A DNA stretch of 64,000 bases from contig NC_020054.1 of NCBI RefSeq assembly GCF_000331105.1, positions 4,005,477 through 4,069,476 on the forward strand. The letters run 5' to 3'. Shown here piece after piece: positions 42,308 through 50,232 of the stretch (its first letter is position 1; every line of letters starts with the position of its first letter). Source of the DNA: Fibrella aestuarina BUZ 2. GTDB lineage: Bacteria > Bacteroidota > Bacteroidia > Cytophagales > Spirosomataceae. Position numbers and translations under genes: made by a program. The notes beneath the pieces are model-generated. The model did no database searches. It had not been told where the DNA came from and worked only from the letters and a program-made list of their open reading frames with translations.

Positions 42308-43522
42308 ATGAGCCAACTCGACTTATTCACGCCTGCCCTTACCGATGGTGAATTGCCACCCGTTGCCCTGACGCCCGAAATTGAATCGTTGCTGGCCAAG
42401 AATGCCCCCGTAGCGATTGGGGTAAGTGGTGGCAAGGATTCAGGCGCTGCGGTTTGGGCTGTGGTCAACCACCTCAACCAGATCGGCCACACCGGCCCGC
42501 GCCTGCTGATTCACGCCGATCTTGGCCGAATCGAGTGGGCGGATTCGCTGCCGATCTGTCAGCAACTGGCCGATCTGTTTGGGCTGGAACTGGTCGTTGT
42601 GCGTCGGCCTGCTGGTGGCATGGTGGAGCGGTGGATGAGTCGATGGGATGGCAATTGCACCCGTTATGCCGATCTGGCCTGCGTCAAACTGATTATGCCG
42701 TGGTCAAGCCCAGCCAATCGGTTCTGCACATCGGAGTTGAAAACGGCGATCATCAGCCGTGAACTGACCCGCCGCTTTCCCGGCCAGCGCATTGTGTCGG
42801 TGTCAGGGATTCGTCGGCAGGAAAGCAGTAAGCGCGCGCAAAAGCCCATCTGTTCCGAGCAAGCTCGACTGACAGTAAAAACGCTGGGTACGTCGGGCGT
42901 AGACTGGAATGCCATTATCGAGTGGAAGCTGGACCACGTATGGAACTGCCACAAGTGGCACAACCTGCCCATCCACGAGGCTTACAGTACCTACAATATG
43001 ACGCGGGTAAGCTGCTGCTTCTGCATCATGTCGTCCCTGCCCGATCTGCTGCGGTCAGCGGGCTGCGAAGCCAATCAGGACGTATACCGCGAACTGGTCG
43101 ATCTGGAAATTGCCTCGACCTACGCCTTCCACGAAGATACCTGGCTTGGCGACGTGGCCCCGCACCTGCTGACCGATGAACAACGAACAGCCCTGAGTGG
43201 AGCCAAATACGCCGCTCGTCGGCGTGAACTGGCCGAATCCCGCATTCCTGAACATCTACTCTTTACGGAAGGCTGGCCAACGCGGATGCCCACCTACGAC
43301 GAGGCGGTACTGCTGGCTGAGGTTCGGCAGGAAGTAGCCGACACGGTGGGCCTGACTATCGGTTTCACCGACCCGGCCTCTATCCTGCAACGCTACGCCG
43401 AATTGATGGCCGAGCGGGCTGAAAAGCAATTCTTAGCCGACTGGACCGAAGCCAAACGCGAGTTAAAAGCCCTGAACAAACGACTCAAAGAAGCTTATGA
43501 AGAAGCCAATCAAACAGTATAA
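42308..43522 (+). CDS. PAPS-reductase-family PP-loop enzyme
   Basis: A 404-residue protein. The PP-loop SGGKDSGAAVW (40-50) follows APVAIGV; LLIHADLGRIEW and SPANRFCTSELKTA match the phosphoadenosine phosphosulfate reductase (CysH/DndC-like) fold. A later CCFC cluster (about 236) could bind iron-sulfur or zinc. The C-terminal 60 residues form a charged coiled coil. Family members reduce PAPS, or activate substrates in DNA phosphorothioation (DndC) and tRNA thiolation. No other Dnd or sulfur gene is visible, so the substrate is open; DNA or tRNA modification is a reasonable guess. Confidence 0.75.
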   Translation: MSQLDLFTPALTDGELPPVALTPEIESLLAKNAPVAIGVSGGKDSGAAVWAVVNHLNQIGHTGPRLLIHADLGRIEWADSLPICQQLADLFGLELVVVRRPAGGMVERWMSRWDGNCTRYADLACVKLIMPWSSPANRFCTSELKTAIISRELTRRFPGQRIVSVSGIRRQESSKRAQKPICSEQARLTVKTLGTSGVDWNAIIEWKLDHVWNCHKWHNLPIHEAYSTYNMTRVSCCFCIMSSLPDLLRSAGCEANQDVYRELVDLEIASTYAFHEDTWLGDVAPHLLTDEQRTALSGAKYAARRRELAESRIPEHLLFTEGWPTRMPTYDEAVLLAEVRQEVADTVGLTIGFTDPASILQRYAELMAERAEKQFLADWTEAKRELKALNKRLKEAYEEANQTV

Positions 43523-44027
43523 CCTGTTTGGTGGGGTTGATCTGGTGCAACCGACTGAGCCAAAACCCAGCCCCGACCTGAAACAACTGTCAGGCTCCAG
43601 ATACGCCCAATATGGACTGGACGATATAAAGGAGCCCGCCGATAAAGGCGAAACGATTAGGCAACTATTCGACCCTTGGCTGTGCGTCGATTTTCCAATA
43701 ACGGAACCCCACATCTACCTATGCTTCGGCTCCTTCGCGCTGAGCGGTCGAACGGTGGCGGCATTCAGCCAGCAACAACCCATCGACGGAATCACCGAAA
43801 CGGAGTATTGCTTCAAATGTCGGGAAGTACGCGCGCGGCTCCACTACCATGTGAAGGGCGTTACTACTAACTATTTCGGTGAGCCCTTCGAGCCAAATCT
43901 TGGTGTATGTCCTGAATGCATCGAATGGGCGGCTGACTATCTGGCCCGACGTGCCGACGAGCAAGCGGCCAAGCTGGCCGAACCGCCACCGCCGCCACCT
44001 ACGGGCACCCAACTTAGTCTTATCTAA
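43497..44027 (+). CDS. unknown zinc-ribbon protein
   Basis: A 176-residue protein with the Cys pairs CFKC (about 104) and CPEC (about 139) separated by 35 residues containing a His-rich RLHYHVKG, and a Pro-rich end (EPPPPPPTGTQLSLI). The C-terminal LSLI could act as a short peptide motif. Its start lies inside the end of the PP-loop gene (26-nt overlap), so the two are co-translated. Unknown. Confidence 0.5.
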   Translation: MKKPIKQYNLFGGVDLVQPTEPKPSPDLKQLSGSRYAQYGLDDIKEPADKGETIRQLFDPWLCVDFPITEPHIYLCFGSFALSGRTVAAFSQQQPIDGITETEYCFKCREVRARLHYHVKGVTTNYFGEPFEPNLGVCPECIEWAADYLARRADEQAAKLAEPPPPPPTGTQLSLI

Positions 44028-44058
44028 TTTCTCACAATCAACCCCCAATTACACAGCT

Positions 44059-44280
44059 ATGGCATTGCCTATCGCAACCGCTGAACGCATCGTCAGCGAC
44101 CTCAAATCCCTGCTTCCTAATCTCTCAGCCACGATTGTTAAGGAAGATTGTCACATCAAAGGAACTGCCGATAACCTGACGCTGACCGGCACGAATCTGG
44201 TCAGGCTGGGTCAGGTTGTTGGCCCCTTCAAATTGACTATCAAACGCTCAGGGGCGAAAGTCTCGATCACTATCAAGTAA
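44059..44280 (+). CDS. unknown small protein
   Basis: 73 residues from the ATG at 44059 (MALPIATAERIVSDLKSLLP); the earlier open frame is not protein-like. A helix followed by beta strands (LTLTGTNLVRLGQVVGPFKL). It precedes the 30-bp palindrome and dnaN. Unknown. Confidence 0.5.
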   Translation: MALPIATAERIVSDLKSLLPNLSATIVKEDCHIKGTADNLTLTGTNLVRLGQVVGPFKLTIKRSGAKVSITIK

Positions 44281-44282
44281 CC

Positions 44283-44312
44283 GATGGTAAGGACATTAAT
44301 GTCCTTACCATC
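44283..44312. promoter_or_regulatory. perfect 30-bp palindrome upstream of dnaN
   Basis: GATGGTAAGGACATT and its exact reverse complement AATGTCCTTACCATC abut without a spacer, filling the gap between a stop codon (44280) and the dnaN start (44327). There is no T-run, so an operator or attenuating hairpin is likelier than a terminator. Confidence 0.65.
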
Positions 44313-44326
44313 CATCCCCTAGATAT

Positions 44327-45442
44327 ATGAAATTCATTGTCTCATCTTCGGTTCTTCTCAAGAACCTACTGAACCTAAGCGGCGTGATCGCCGCCACTCC
44401 CATCGTGCCCGTCCTCGAAAACGTCCTGCTGCGGATTGAGGATGGTCTGATTACCGTTACGGCGTCTGATTTGCAGCTAACCATGACCGTACAGGTTCCG
44501 GTGGATGCCTCCGCCGATGGCTCGGTTTGCATACCGGCCAAGTTGCTGCTCGATGTGCTCAAAAGCCTGCCTGAGCAGCCCATCACCATCCATATCAACG
44601 CTAAAACCTTTGCCACTGAAATCCTGACGGATAACGGACGTTTCAAACTATCGGGCCAGAATCCAATCGACTACCCCAAACTGCCCAAGGTGGCCGCCAT
44701 TACCACGGTTGAACTTCCATCGGGTACGCTACTGGATGCCATTACCCACACCGCCTTTGCGTGTAGTAACGACGATCTGAAAGCGGCTCAGACTGGCGTA
44801 TATGCCCTGTTCGCTCCATCAGGTACAACGTTCTACGCCACCGATGGCCACAAACTCGCGCGCTACACCCGCACCGACGTACAGGCCCTTACCGAAAGTT
44901 CGTTCATCATACCCCGAAAAGCGATGGCCCAACTAAAAACGGCCCTTAGCGAAGGGGTTCCGGTGACGCTGGAAGCCAACCAATCCCATGCTTCCTTTTC
45001 GTTTGGCTCGACGCAGCTCATTACCCGGCTGATCGACGAGGTATACCCCGGCGTTGAGGCGATGATTCCGACGACCAACACCAATGATTTAGTTATAGGC
45101 CGCGCCGATCTGGTCAACTCGTTGAAGCGAACGATGATCTGCGCCAACCGCACGACGCACCAGATCAGACTGTCGTTGAAGAAAAACACGTTGACAATCT
45201 CAGCGGAAGACCTCGACTACGCCAATGAGGCCAGTGAAGTACTGCTTTGCGAGTACGAGGGCGACGATATGGAGATTGGTTTTAACGCTAAAATTCTCAC
45301 TGATCTGGCCACTACGCTGTCAGCAAAGATGGTCACGCTGTCGATGTCCACCTCAAACCGACCCGCGCTGCTCACTCCGGTCGATAAGGACGAACACGAG
45401 GCCATTCTGATGCTCATTATGCCCTTGCAATTGAACGTGTAG
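44327..45442 (+). CDS. dnaN: DNA polymerase III beta subunit (sliding clamp)
   Basis: 371 residues, the normal clamp length, with three repeated domains. Recognisable phrases: MKFIVSSSVLLKNLLNLSGV, PIVPVLENVLLRIEDGLITV, RFKLSGQNPIDYPKLP (about 105-120), GVYALFAPSGTTFYATDGHK (about 161-180) and AILMLIMPLQLNV at the end. The clamp tethers the replicative polymerase and repair enzymes. A phage-encoded clamp without a visible polymerase suggests recruitment of host Pol III or a polymerase elsewhere in the genome. It heads a segment that continues into the PRTRC cassette after a terminator. Confidence 0.92.
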   Translation: MKFIVSSSVLLKNLLNLSGVIAATPIVPVLENVLLRIEDGLITVTASDLQLTMTVQVPVDASADGSVCIPAKLLLDVLKSLPEQPITIHINAKTFATEILTDNGRFKLSGQNPIDYPKLPKVAAITTVELPSGTLLDAITHTAFACSNDDLKAAQTGVYALFAPSGTTFYATDGHKLARYTRTDVQALTESSFIIPRKAMAQLKTALSEGVPVTLEANQSHASFSFGSTQLITRLIDEVYPGVEAMIPTTNTNDLVIGRADLVNSLKRTMICANRTTHQIRLSLKKNTLTISAEDLDYANEASEVLLCEYEGDDMEIGFNAKILTDLATTLSAKMVTLSMSTSNRPALLTPVDKDEHEAILMLIMPLQLNV

Positions 45443-45487
45443 CGCGCGCCAGTACCCAATTAATTCATTCGTTTTCTCACCCAAAGC

Positions 45488-45510
45488 AGTCCGCACGTCG
45501 GGCTTTTTTT
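45488..45510 (+). terminator. intrinsic terminator abutting the PRTRC-E start
   Basis: The stem AGTCCG / CGGGCT (one G-T pair), loop CACGT, then seven T; the PRTRC-E ATG is the next base. Confidence 0.65.
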
Positions 45511-46278
45511 ATGACGTTTTTTCAACAACTCGCCGCCCTGAATCTGGTCGGCACCCTCAATTTTTCGGTAACGAAAGTGGGCGACAAGATGACCGTATCG
45601 GTTCGGCTCGATAACCCATCCTGCGGCGATGCCGCGCGCAATCAGATTCGGCCCCTTACGTCCACTGGCACCCCTGTTGAACTTGATGCCGGTTGGTTTG
45701 ACGCGATCACCAAGCCGATGCAATCCGCATCGGGATTGATGGTCGATATGGAAACCCATCAGAAGTCACTCGACAAAGCGCGGCAGGATTCAGCGATGAA
45801 TAAGTCGAACGGCACCAAATCGACTACGCCTACCCCTGCCTCAAGTGCAGCTAGTACCCCTGCCAAACCGACCACGACGGTAATCTCCGCTGTCGATAAA
45901 AAGACGCAGGTGTACATGGATGCCATGCAGAAGGTCGATAAGCTACGGGAGGAAGGCCGGTACATGGACGCGCTGTCCGAGTTGCCCAAGAGTAAGGATT
46001 ACCCCAACAACAAGATTCTGGAAAAGCGACGTACCTGGCTGGCTAATATGGCAATGGGCGGGGTGCTGATTCCTGATCCGTGGCCGATTGATCCCGCCAC
46101 CGAGAAACCCGCTGCGGCAACAGCAACGCCCGAAACTCCGGCACCAGCACCAGCCCCCACCGTCGAGGCCGGGCCAGTGGCGACCGATAATCCGGCAGAT
46201 GCGCCTGACGAGTCAGCCGACGACGACAAAGAGCCGGAGGAAAATCTGGACTCACCCCTTGTCGAAGAAACCATTTAA
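45511..46278 (+). CDS. PRTRC system protein E
   Basis: A 255-residue protein. The N-terminal domain (MTFFQQLAALNLVGTLNFSV; PLTSTGTPVELDAGWFDAI at about 50-68) carries the PRTRC-E pattern, notably the LTGTP-x-ELD phrase. A Ser/Thr/Ala/Pro linker leads to a helical unit (YMDAMQKVDKLREEGRYMDA) and a long acidic Pro/Ala tail. PRTRC (ParB-related, ThiF-related cassette) genes occur as a set on plasmids and other mobile elements. The role of E is unknown. It is first in the cassette here, immediately after a terminator hairpin. Confidence 0.8.
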   Translation: MTFFQQLAALNLVGTLNFSVTKVGDKMTVSVRLDNPSCGDAARNQIRPLTSTGTPVELDAGWFDAITKPMQSASGLMVDMETHQKSLDKARQDSAMNKSNGTKSTTPTPASSAASTPAKPTTTVISAVDKKTQVYMDAMQKVDKLREEGRYMDALSELPKSKDYPNNKILEKRRTWLANMAMGGVLIPDPWPIDPATEKPAAATATPETPAPAPAPTVEAGPVATDNPADAPDESADDDKEPEENLDSPLVEETI

Positions 46279-46302
46279 TCACCTTTTTTTCAACGCAAAG
46301 CG

Positions 46303-46521
46303 ATGTTAGTAAACACTGATTTAGTCCGAAAATTTGAGTTCAAAAAGAACAACGAAACGATTGTAATCGACGACCCCAACCCTGATTTGAGTACCGGGGC
46401 CGTGCAGAACCATTTGGCTGGGCAATACCCCGAACTGCTCACCGCCAAGCTCAAAGGGCCGGAAATTAAGAATGACGCCTTTGTCTACACGTTTGAAACG
46501 ACAATGGGTACCAAAGGCTAA
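46303..46521 (+). CDS. PRTRC system protein C (ubiquitin-like)
   Basis: 72 residues: FEFKKNNETIVIDDPNPDLS, VQNHLAGQYPELLTAKLKGP, then VYTFETTMGTKG at the C-terminus. This matches PRTRC protein C, described in comparative genomics as a beta-grasp ubiquitin-like protein. Importantly the chain ends in a free Gly (GTKG), as needed for adenylation by the ThiF/E1 homologue in the same operon and transfer to a target. Conjugation itself is inference; targets are unknown. Confidence 0.85.
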   Translation: MLVNTDLVRKFEFKKNNETIVIDDPNPDLSTGAVQNHLAGQYPELLTAKLKGPEIKNDAFVYTFETTMGTKG

Positions 46522-46554
46522 TTGCCCCTGACTAATCAACCCTGATTGAAACCA

Positions 46555-46758
46555 ATGAAACGCAGCCAAAAAGCGGCAGCGCGGACACCCGCAGCGGGTG
46601 TCCGCGTGATTGCCCAAAAACCCGACTATACAGTATGCGCACTGCACAATCACCTCGGCGATCTACTCGCTCGGTTCAACCAACTTCAGGACGCCGCCAC
46701 CGTCAATCGCCTGCACCCCCAGTCCCAACCATTAGACCTGCTGGCCCCGCCTTTCTGA
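46555..46758 (+). CDS. small protein between PRTRC C and F
   Basis: 67 residues from the ATG at 46555 (MKRSQKAAARTPAAGVRVIA). The C-terminal half (VCALHNHLGDLLARFNQLQD) is protein-like. Its last 124 nt overlap the start of the F frame. Its coding sequence contains a perfect 12-bp inverted repeat (46580-46606). Not a known PRTRC component. Confidence 0.5.
   Translation: MKRSQKAAARTPAAGVRVIAQKPDYTVCALHNHLGDLLARFNQLQDAATVNRLHPQSQPLDLLAPPF
46580..46606. promoter_or_regulatory. strong hairpin inside the PRTRC operon
   Basis: CGCGGACACCCG, spacer CAG, and its exact complement CGGGTGTCCGCG lie within the 67-residue ORF, after PRTRC-C. This hairpin could protect or attenuate the transcript so that C is made in excess of F, B and ThiF. 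Confidence 0.5.
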
Positions 46759-47828
46759 CGCAGCCCATTTTACCTATCCAGTTCCAATCAGATCGCATTC
46801 AGGATAGTTATGGCCGGTTTTACAAGAAGTCCGGTCCAGACGATCAGGCCAAAGAGGTCGCCGAATATTATGCTTCACTGGATCATCTGGCTAGCCTATA
46901 TAACTTTCAACCGCGCAACTGTCGGGATATGGCTTACCCGATGAATATCGGATTGAGCTTTATAGCGGCTCGTCAGCAGCTAAAAGCGATCAAACCTGAC
47001 CTGACGCTAGTACTGGTGGCTCAATCTTACAAAGACGAAAAAAAGTACCGTGCCACATTGGCTACGGTGCAGGCAGAAGATACAGATATATCGCTCTACA
47101 ACGTACCGGTTCGCCCCTACCAACGCATGATCGGAGATCGGCGGCAACGTCAGCGATTGAGATTACTAGACAGCCTGTTTGCCTTTCTGTATCGCCGGGT
47201 TGCCTTCCCATATTGTGGGCCTGACGACTCAAGCTACTTTGATGACATACTAAGCTATACCATCGACGAAGATGGGATATATGCATCAGAGCGCGACGCT
47301 GAGGAAGAATACGGTGATCACTACAAAGCGGCGAAGCGTAAAGTTTTCGATATACGTCGGCTGTGTTTACAGAGCAAGAAGCGCTTCAATCATGAGTATC
47401 ACGTACAGCAACTCAGTCAACGGGTCAATTCATTCAAACCAAAATCAGAGCTTGATCAAGACCTCTTGATCGCCGCTCAGAAACTGGTGGAAGTTGAGTG
47501 TCATTTCCCGCACCATTCGTTTAAGATGGCAACTGACAACCACCATCTTGAGATTAAAGACCGGGCGGAGGGTACCATTTTCGTTGATCAAATTGCAACA
47601 TTCGTCTGGTCAGATAACGACGAATTCTATAGCCTTTACACGCAGTTTCTCGATGACGAGATGAGTAGTGGCTGTGATCAGGAACCACTGCAATCTGTAC
47701 AGGTCTTTGACTCACCGCAAGCCAAAGACATCCACGCTGACTATCAAGAATATTACCAACTACTGCTGGACGCCGTCGGCGATCTAGGTGCAGTACTATC
47801 CCGAATGGATCATGGAAAATGTGAATAA
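46635..47828 (+). CDS. PRTRC system protein F
   Basis: 397 residues from the only available ATG (46635). The first 40 residues are basic and disordered and overlap the previous ORF. The body contains VAEYYASLDHLASLYNFQPR, MAYPMNIGLSFIAARQQLKA and a helical C-terminal half (YQEYYQLLLDAVGDLGAVLS), in line with PRTRC F by size, order and position before B. Biochemical role unknown. The downstream B gene starts inside its end. Confidence 0.65.
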   Translation: MRTAQSPRRSTRSVQPTSGRRHRQSPAPPVPTIRPAGPAFLTQPILPIQFQSDRIQDSYGRFYKKSGPDDQAKEVAEYYASLDHLASLYNFQPRNCRDMAYPMNIGLSFIAARQQLKAIKPDLTLVLVAQSYKDEKKYRATLATVQAEDTDISLYNVPVRPYQRMIGDRRQRQRLRLLDSLFAFLYRRVAFPYCGPDDSSYFDDILSYTIDEDGIYASERDAEEEYGDHYKAAKRKVFDIRRLCLQSKKRFNHEYHVQQLSQRVNSFKPKSELDQDLLIAAQKLVEVECHFPHHSFKMATDNHHLEIKDRAEGTIFVDQIATFVWSDNDEFYSLYTQFLDDEMSSGCDQEPLQSVQVFDSPQAKDIHADYQEYYQLLLDAVGDLGAVLSRMDHGKCE

Positions 47829-48558
47829 ACTGTTTCTGGATTTCGCTATCCCCAAATTTATCCTGTTGTTCTACCAGCAGCCGAATAGCTACCAACAAGA
47901 TCAAGACGATGACGGATCATTCTATGTCGAATCCTGCGACATAGACCCTGTAACGGGTCTGATGAGGAATCACCACCCACTGGCTGTGGAAGAATCGCAG
48001 GCACTGGGCAAACGTCTGAACGCCTCGCATGACCGAATTACCGGCTTTCTGCTGCCCAAAGGGCTTTTGCCAGAAAACGTATTGTACCTAAACCCACGCG
48101 GGGAAGGGAAAGTAATCTGGTACACCAAACCGGGGAAACGTACCCTGTATTTTAGCGATTATCGTAAAATTAAGGATGGAACAGCCCATGTACCTGGGCT
48201 ACTTTGGTGCGCTACTGCCACCACCTTGCGTCTATTCGCCCTCAAGCCGGGTGTTGTCGAAGGCCGACCGGCCTCTAACACCCAGTTATACTACGCCCCC
48301 TTTTACAATACAAATTCGGCTGGGGAAGTGTGCCAGGGCGATGTTGACATCGACGTGACGGGGGAGTCTACGCTTGAGGATTTTATCACAGGATGGGAGC
48401 GGTTTTACTTCGATAGTCGCTTTTCCCACCTGAGTGGCAATCTACCCATTAAAGGGAATCTGGATGAACTGTGGAACAGCCTGATCGGTACAGAAACGCC
48501 ATTCCCCCACGACTTAATGATCTCGACGAAACTCACACTAAAAGACCTACTGGCATGA
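47812..48558 (+). CDS. PRTRC system protein B (E2-like)
   Basis: 248 residues from the ATG at 47812 (MENVNKLFLDFAIPKFILLF). Hallmarks: KRTLYFSDYRKIKDGTAHVP; TQLYYAPFYNTNSAGEVCQG, with a single well-placed Cys (about 174) matching the catalytic Cys region proposed for the E2-like fold of PRTRC B; and ITGWERFYFDSRFSHLSG. Known from comparative genomics: B groups with prokaryotic E2 (UBC-like) proteins. Inference: it accepts the Ub-like protein C from ThiF. ATGA overlap couples it to ThiF. Confidence 0.8.
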   Translation: MENVNKLFLDFAIPKFILLFYQQPNSYQQDQDDDGSFYVESCDIDPVTGLMRNHHPLAVEESQALGKRLNASHDRITGFLLPKGLLPENVLYLNPRGEGKVIWYTKPGKRTLYFSDYRKIKDGTAHVPGLLWCATATTLRLFALKPGVVEGRPASNTQLYYAPFYNTNSAGEVCQGDVDIDVTGESTLEDFITGWERFYFDSRFSHLSGNLPIKGNLDELWNSLIGTETPFPHDLMISTKLTLKDLLA

Positions 48559-49346
48559 CTTCGGTACATCTTACTGCTAAATACCTGATTAGCCCTCAAA
48601 ACCCCATTACAGTCAACCTTATCGGCGCTGGCGGCACCGGTAGTCAGGTGTTGACTGCACTGGCCCGAATGAATGTAGCCATGCTGGCGCTTGGCCACCC
48701 CGGTCTGTATGTATGTGTATGGGACCACGATACGGTCAGTCGCGCCAACATGGGCCGACAGTTGTTTGCTCAGTGCGAGGTTGGCCAGCACAAGGCGGTA
48801 GCTCTGATTAACCGCACAAACCGGTTTTTCGGCACCAATTGGAAAGCGATTGCTCACAAGTACGAGAAGGCTAATTTATGGCAAAGCCCCTTCGCGCATG
48901 GGTCGGCGAATGTGACCATTAGCTGCGTCGATACTGTGGCTGCCCGTTTCCAGATTGCCGATACGCTCAAAACCCTTAACGTTCATGAGGACCACCGCGA
49001 CCGCCCCTATTACTGGATGGATTTTGGGAATAGCCTCACCAGCGGGCAGGTCATGCTCTCAACTGTTGGCAAGCACAAGCAACCGGACTCCAAGAAATTC
49101 AAGACGGTAGCGCATCTTCCGTTCATCACCGACGAGTACGCCGACGCGCTGCGGAACACAGTCGAGACAAACGAACCCTCCTGCTCACTGGCCGAAGCCT
49201 TGGAGCGCCAGGATTTATTCATCAACCCGACGCTGGCGCAAATGGGCTGCAAACTGCTGTGGAACCTGTTTCGGGAAGGTATGACACCCAACCGGGGTTT
49301 CTTCCTGAATCTGGCTGACTTCCGCTCGATGCCCTTGCCGGTATGA
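48555..49346 (+). CDS. PRTRC ThiF-family E1-like adenylyltransferase
   Basis: 263 residues from the ATG at 48555. Nucleotide-binding loop NLIGAGGTGSQVLTALARM (about 15-33), then WDHDTVSRANMGRQLF (the E1/ThiF Asp and Arg motif), SCVDTVAARF, and NEPSCSLAEALERQDLFINP with a candidate catalytic Cys (about 210). Known: ThiF/E1 enzymes adenylate the C-terminal Gly of Ub-like proteins. Here the partner would be protein C. No deubiquitinase-like JAB protein (PRTRC A) and no ParB-family PRTRC protein is seen in the window. Confidence 0.88.
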   Translation: MTSVHLTAKYLISPQNPITVNLIGAGGTGSQVLTALARMNVAMLALGHPGLYVCVWDHDTVSRANMGRQLFAQCEVGQHKAVALINRTNRFFGTNWKAIAHKYEKANLWQSPFAHGSANVTISCVDTVAARFQIADTLKTLNVHEDHRDRPYYWMDFGNSLTSGQVMLSTVGKHKQPDSKKFKTVAHLPFITDEYADALRNTVETNEPSCSLAEALERQDLFINPTLAQMGCKLLWNLFREGMTPNRGFFLNLADFRSMPLPV

Positions 49347-49621
49347 CCCCACCCCTCCTATCCGATCTGCACCAGCAGACACTTAAGAAACTACTGGCCA
49401 GCCTGACGATTCCCGATAAACCGGCGTACCTCGTCGTCGGGCTGGCCGCGCGCAAAGCGGAGGTACTGGTTAAGCTGGCCATCACGGATGCCGCCTCGTC
49501 CGTCGAAGAAGATATTGCCCACACGCGCCGGGAGCAGGCCGCTATCTGCTTTCCCGACTTCGACCGTATTCTACTTTACCGTCGCAACGGCTCAGGTACG
49601 TTGGACGACATCACCAACTAG
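49343..49621 (+). CDS. unknown small protein after ThiF
   Basis: A 92-residue protein with a helical start (LSDLHQQTLKKLLASLTIPD), KPAYLVVGLAARKAEVLVKL and an acidic centre. ATGA overlap with ThiF makes it a candidate cassette member or target; its composition does not resemble a JAB peptidase. Unknown. Confidence 0.5.
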   Translation: MTPPLLSDLHQQTLKKLLASLTIPDKPAYLVVGLAARKAEVLVKLAITDAASSVEEDIAHTRREQAAICFPDFDRILLYRRNGSGTLDDITN

Positions 49622-49623
49622 CT

Positions 49624-49788
49624 ATGGACATTATACTGATTTCGGGAATAGAATTTCCAGCAAACTGGCAAGCGACAAGCTGGGCACCAGCCCATTGTGG
49701 TGGCTTTACCAGCTACTACGCCAAAAATGTGCGAGGTATGGTCTTCGAGGTTCGGGTATGGAATGACGGAACATTAACTGCGCGCTAA
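49624..49788 (+). CDS. unknown 54-residue protein
   Basis: MDIILISGIEFPANWQATSW and onwards, with CGGFTSYYAKNVRGMVFEVR and a beta-like end. It fits exactly between neighbours (2-nt and 4-nt gaps) and has a normal composition, which supports coding. Unknown. Confidence 0.55.
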   Translation: MDIILISGIEFPANWQATSWAPAHCGGFTSYYAKNVRGMVFEVRVWNDGTLTAR

Positions 49789-49792
49789 TACT

Positions 49793-50221
49793 ATGGGACC
49801 GAACACCTTTCTTGGCCTGCTGCATAACGCCCTGACGCTGGGCAGTACCGCCAGTGAGCCGGATGAACTACTATGGGCATCCGATAACGATTTCCCGGTT
49901 CATACCATCGCCCTGACCGAAACAGAGGTCAAGGGCTGGGAGGCTAAAACCGTCGATGGACGACCGGTACGCCCCGGCTCCTACATCGGCGGTCAGTTGC
50001 GGACGCTGGCCTTCGAGCCGGTGTTCCTGGATGATCTTGGCGAGGACTCGCTGACGGCCGCGCGCTGGCTGGGCCTGTTTGCGCTGTTCGGTGAGGTCAA
50101 TCTGCGACAGCAATGCATATTCCAGCGTCCCACCGATCAGCCCGACGAGTACGACTTTTACCTGCTGGCCCATATCGGCGGCGAGTGGGTAGGTCTGAAA
50201 ACGAAAGTTGTCGAAACCTAA
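49793..50221 (+). CDS. unknown acidic protein
   Basis: A 142-residue protein, alpha/beta, with TETEVKGWEAKTVDGRPVRP and SLTAARWLGLFALFGEVNLR. Pyrimidine-rich spacing to the next gene. Unknown. Confidence 0.5.
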   Translation: MGPNTFLGLLHNALTLGSTASEPDELLWASDNDFPVHTIALTETEVKGWEAKTVDGRPVRPGSYIGGQLRTLAFEPVFLDDLGEDSLTAARWLGLFALFGEVNLRQQCIFQRPTDQPDEYDFYLLAHIGGEWVGLKTKVVET

Positions 50222-50232
50222 ACCCACACACC

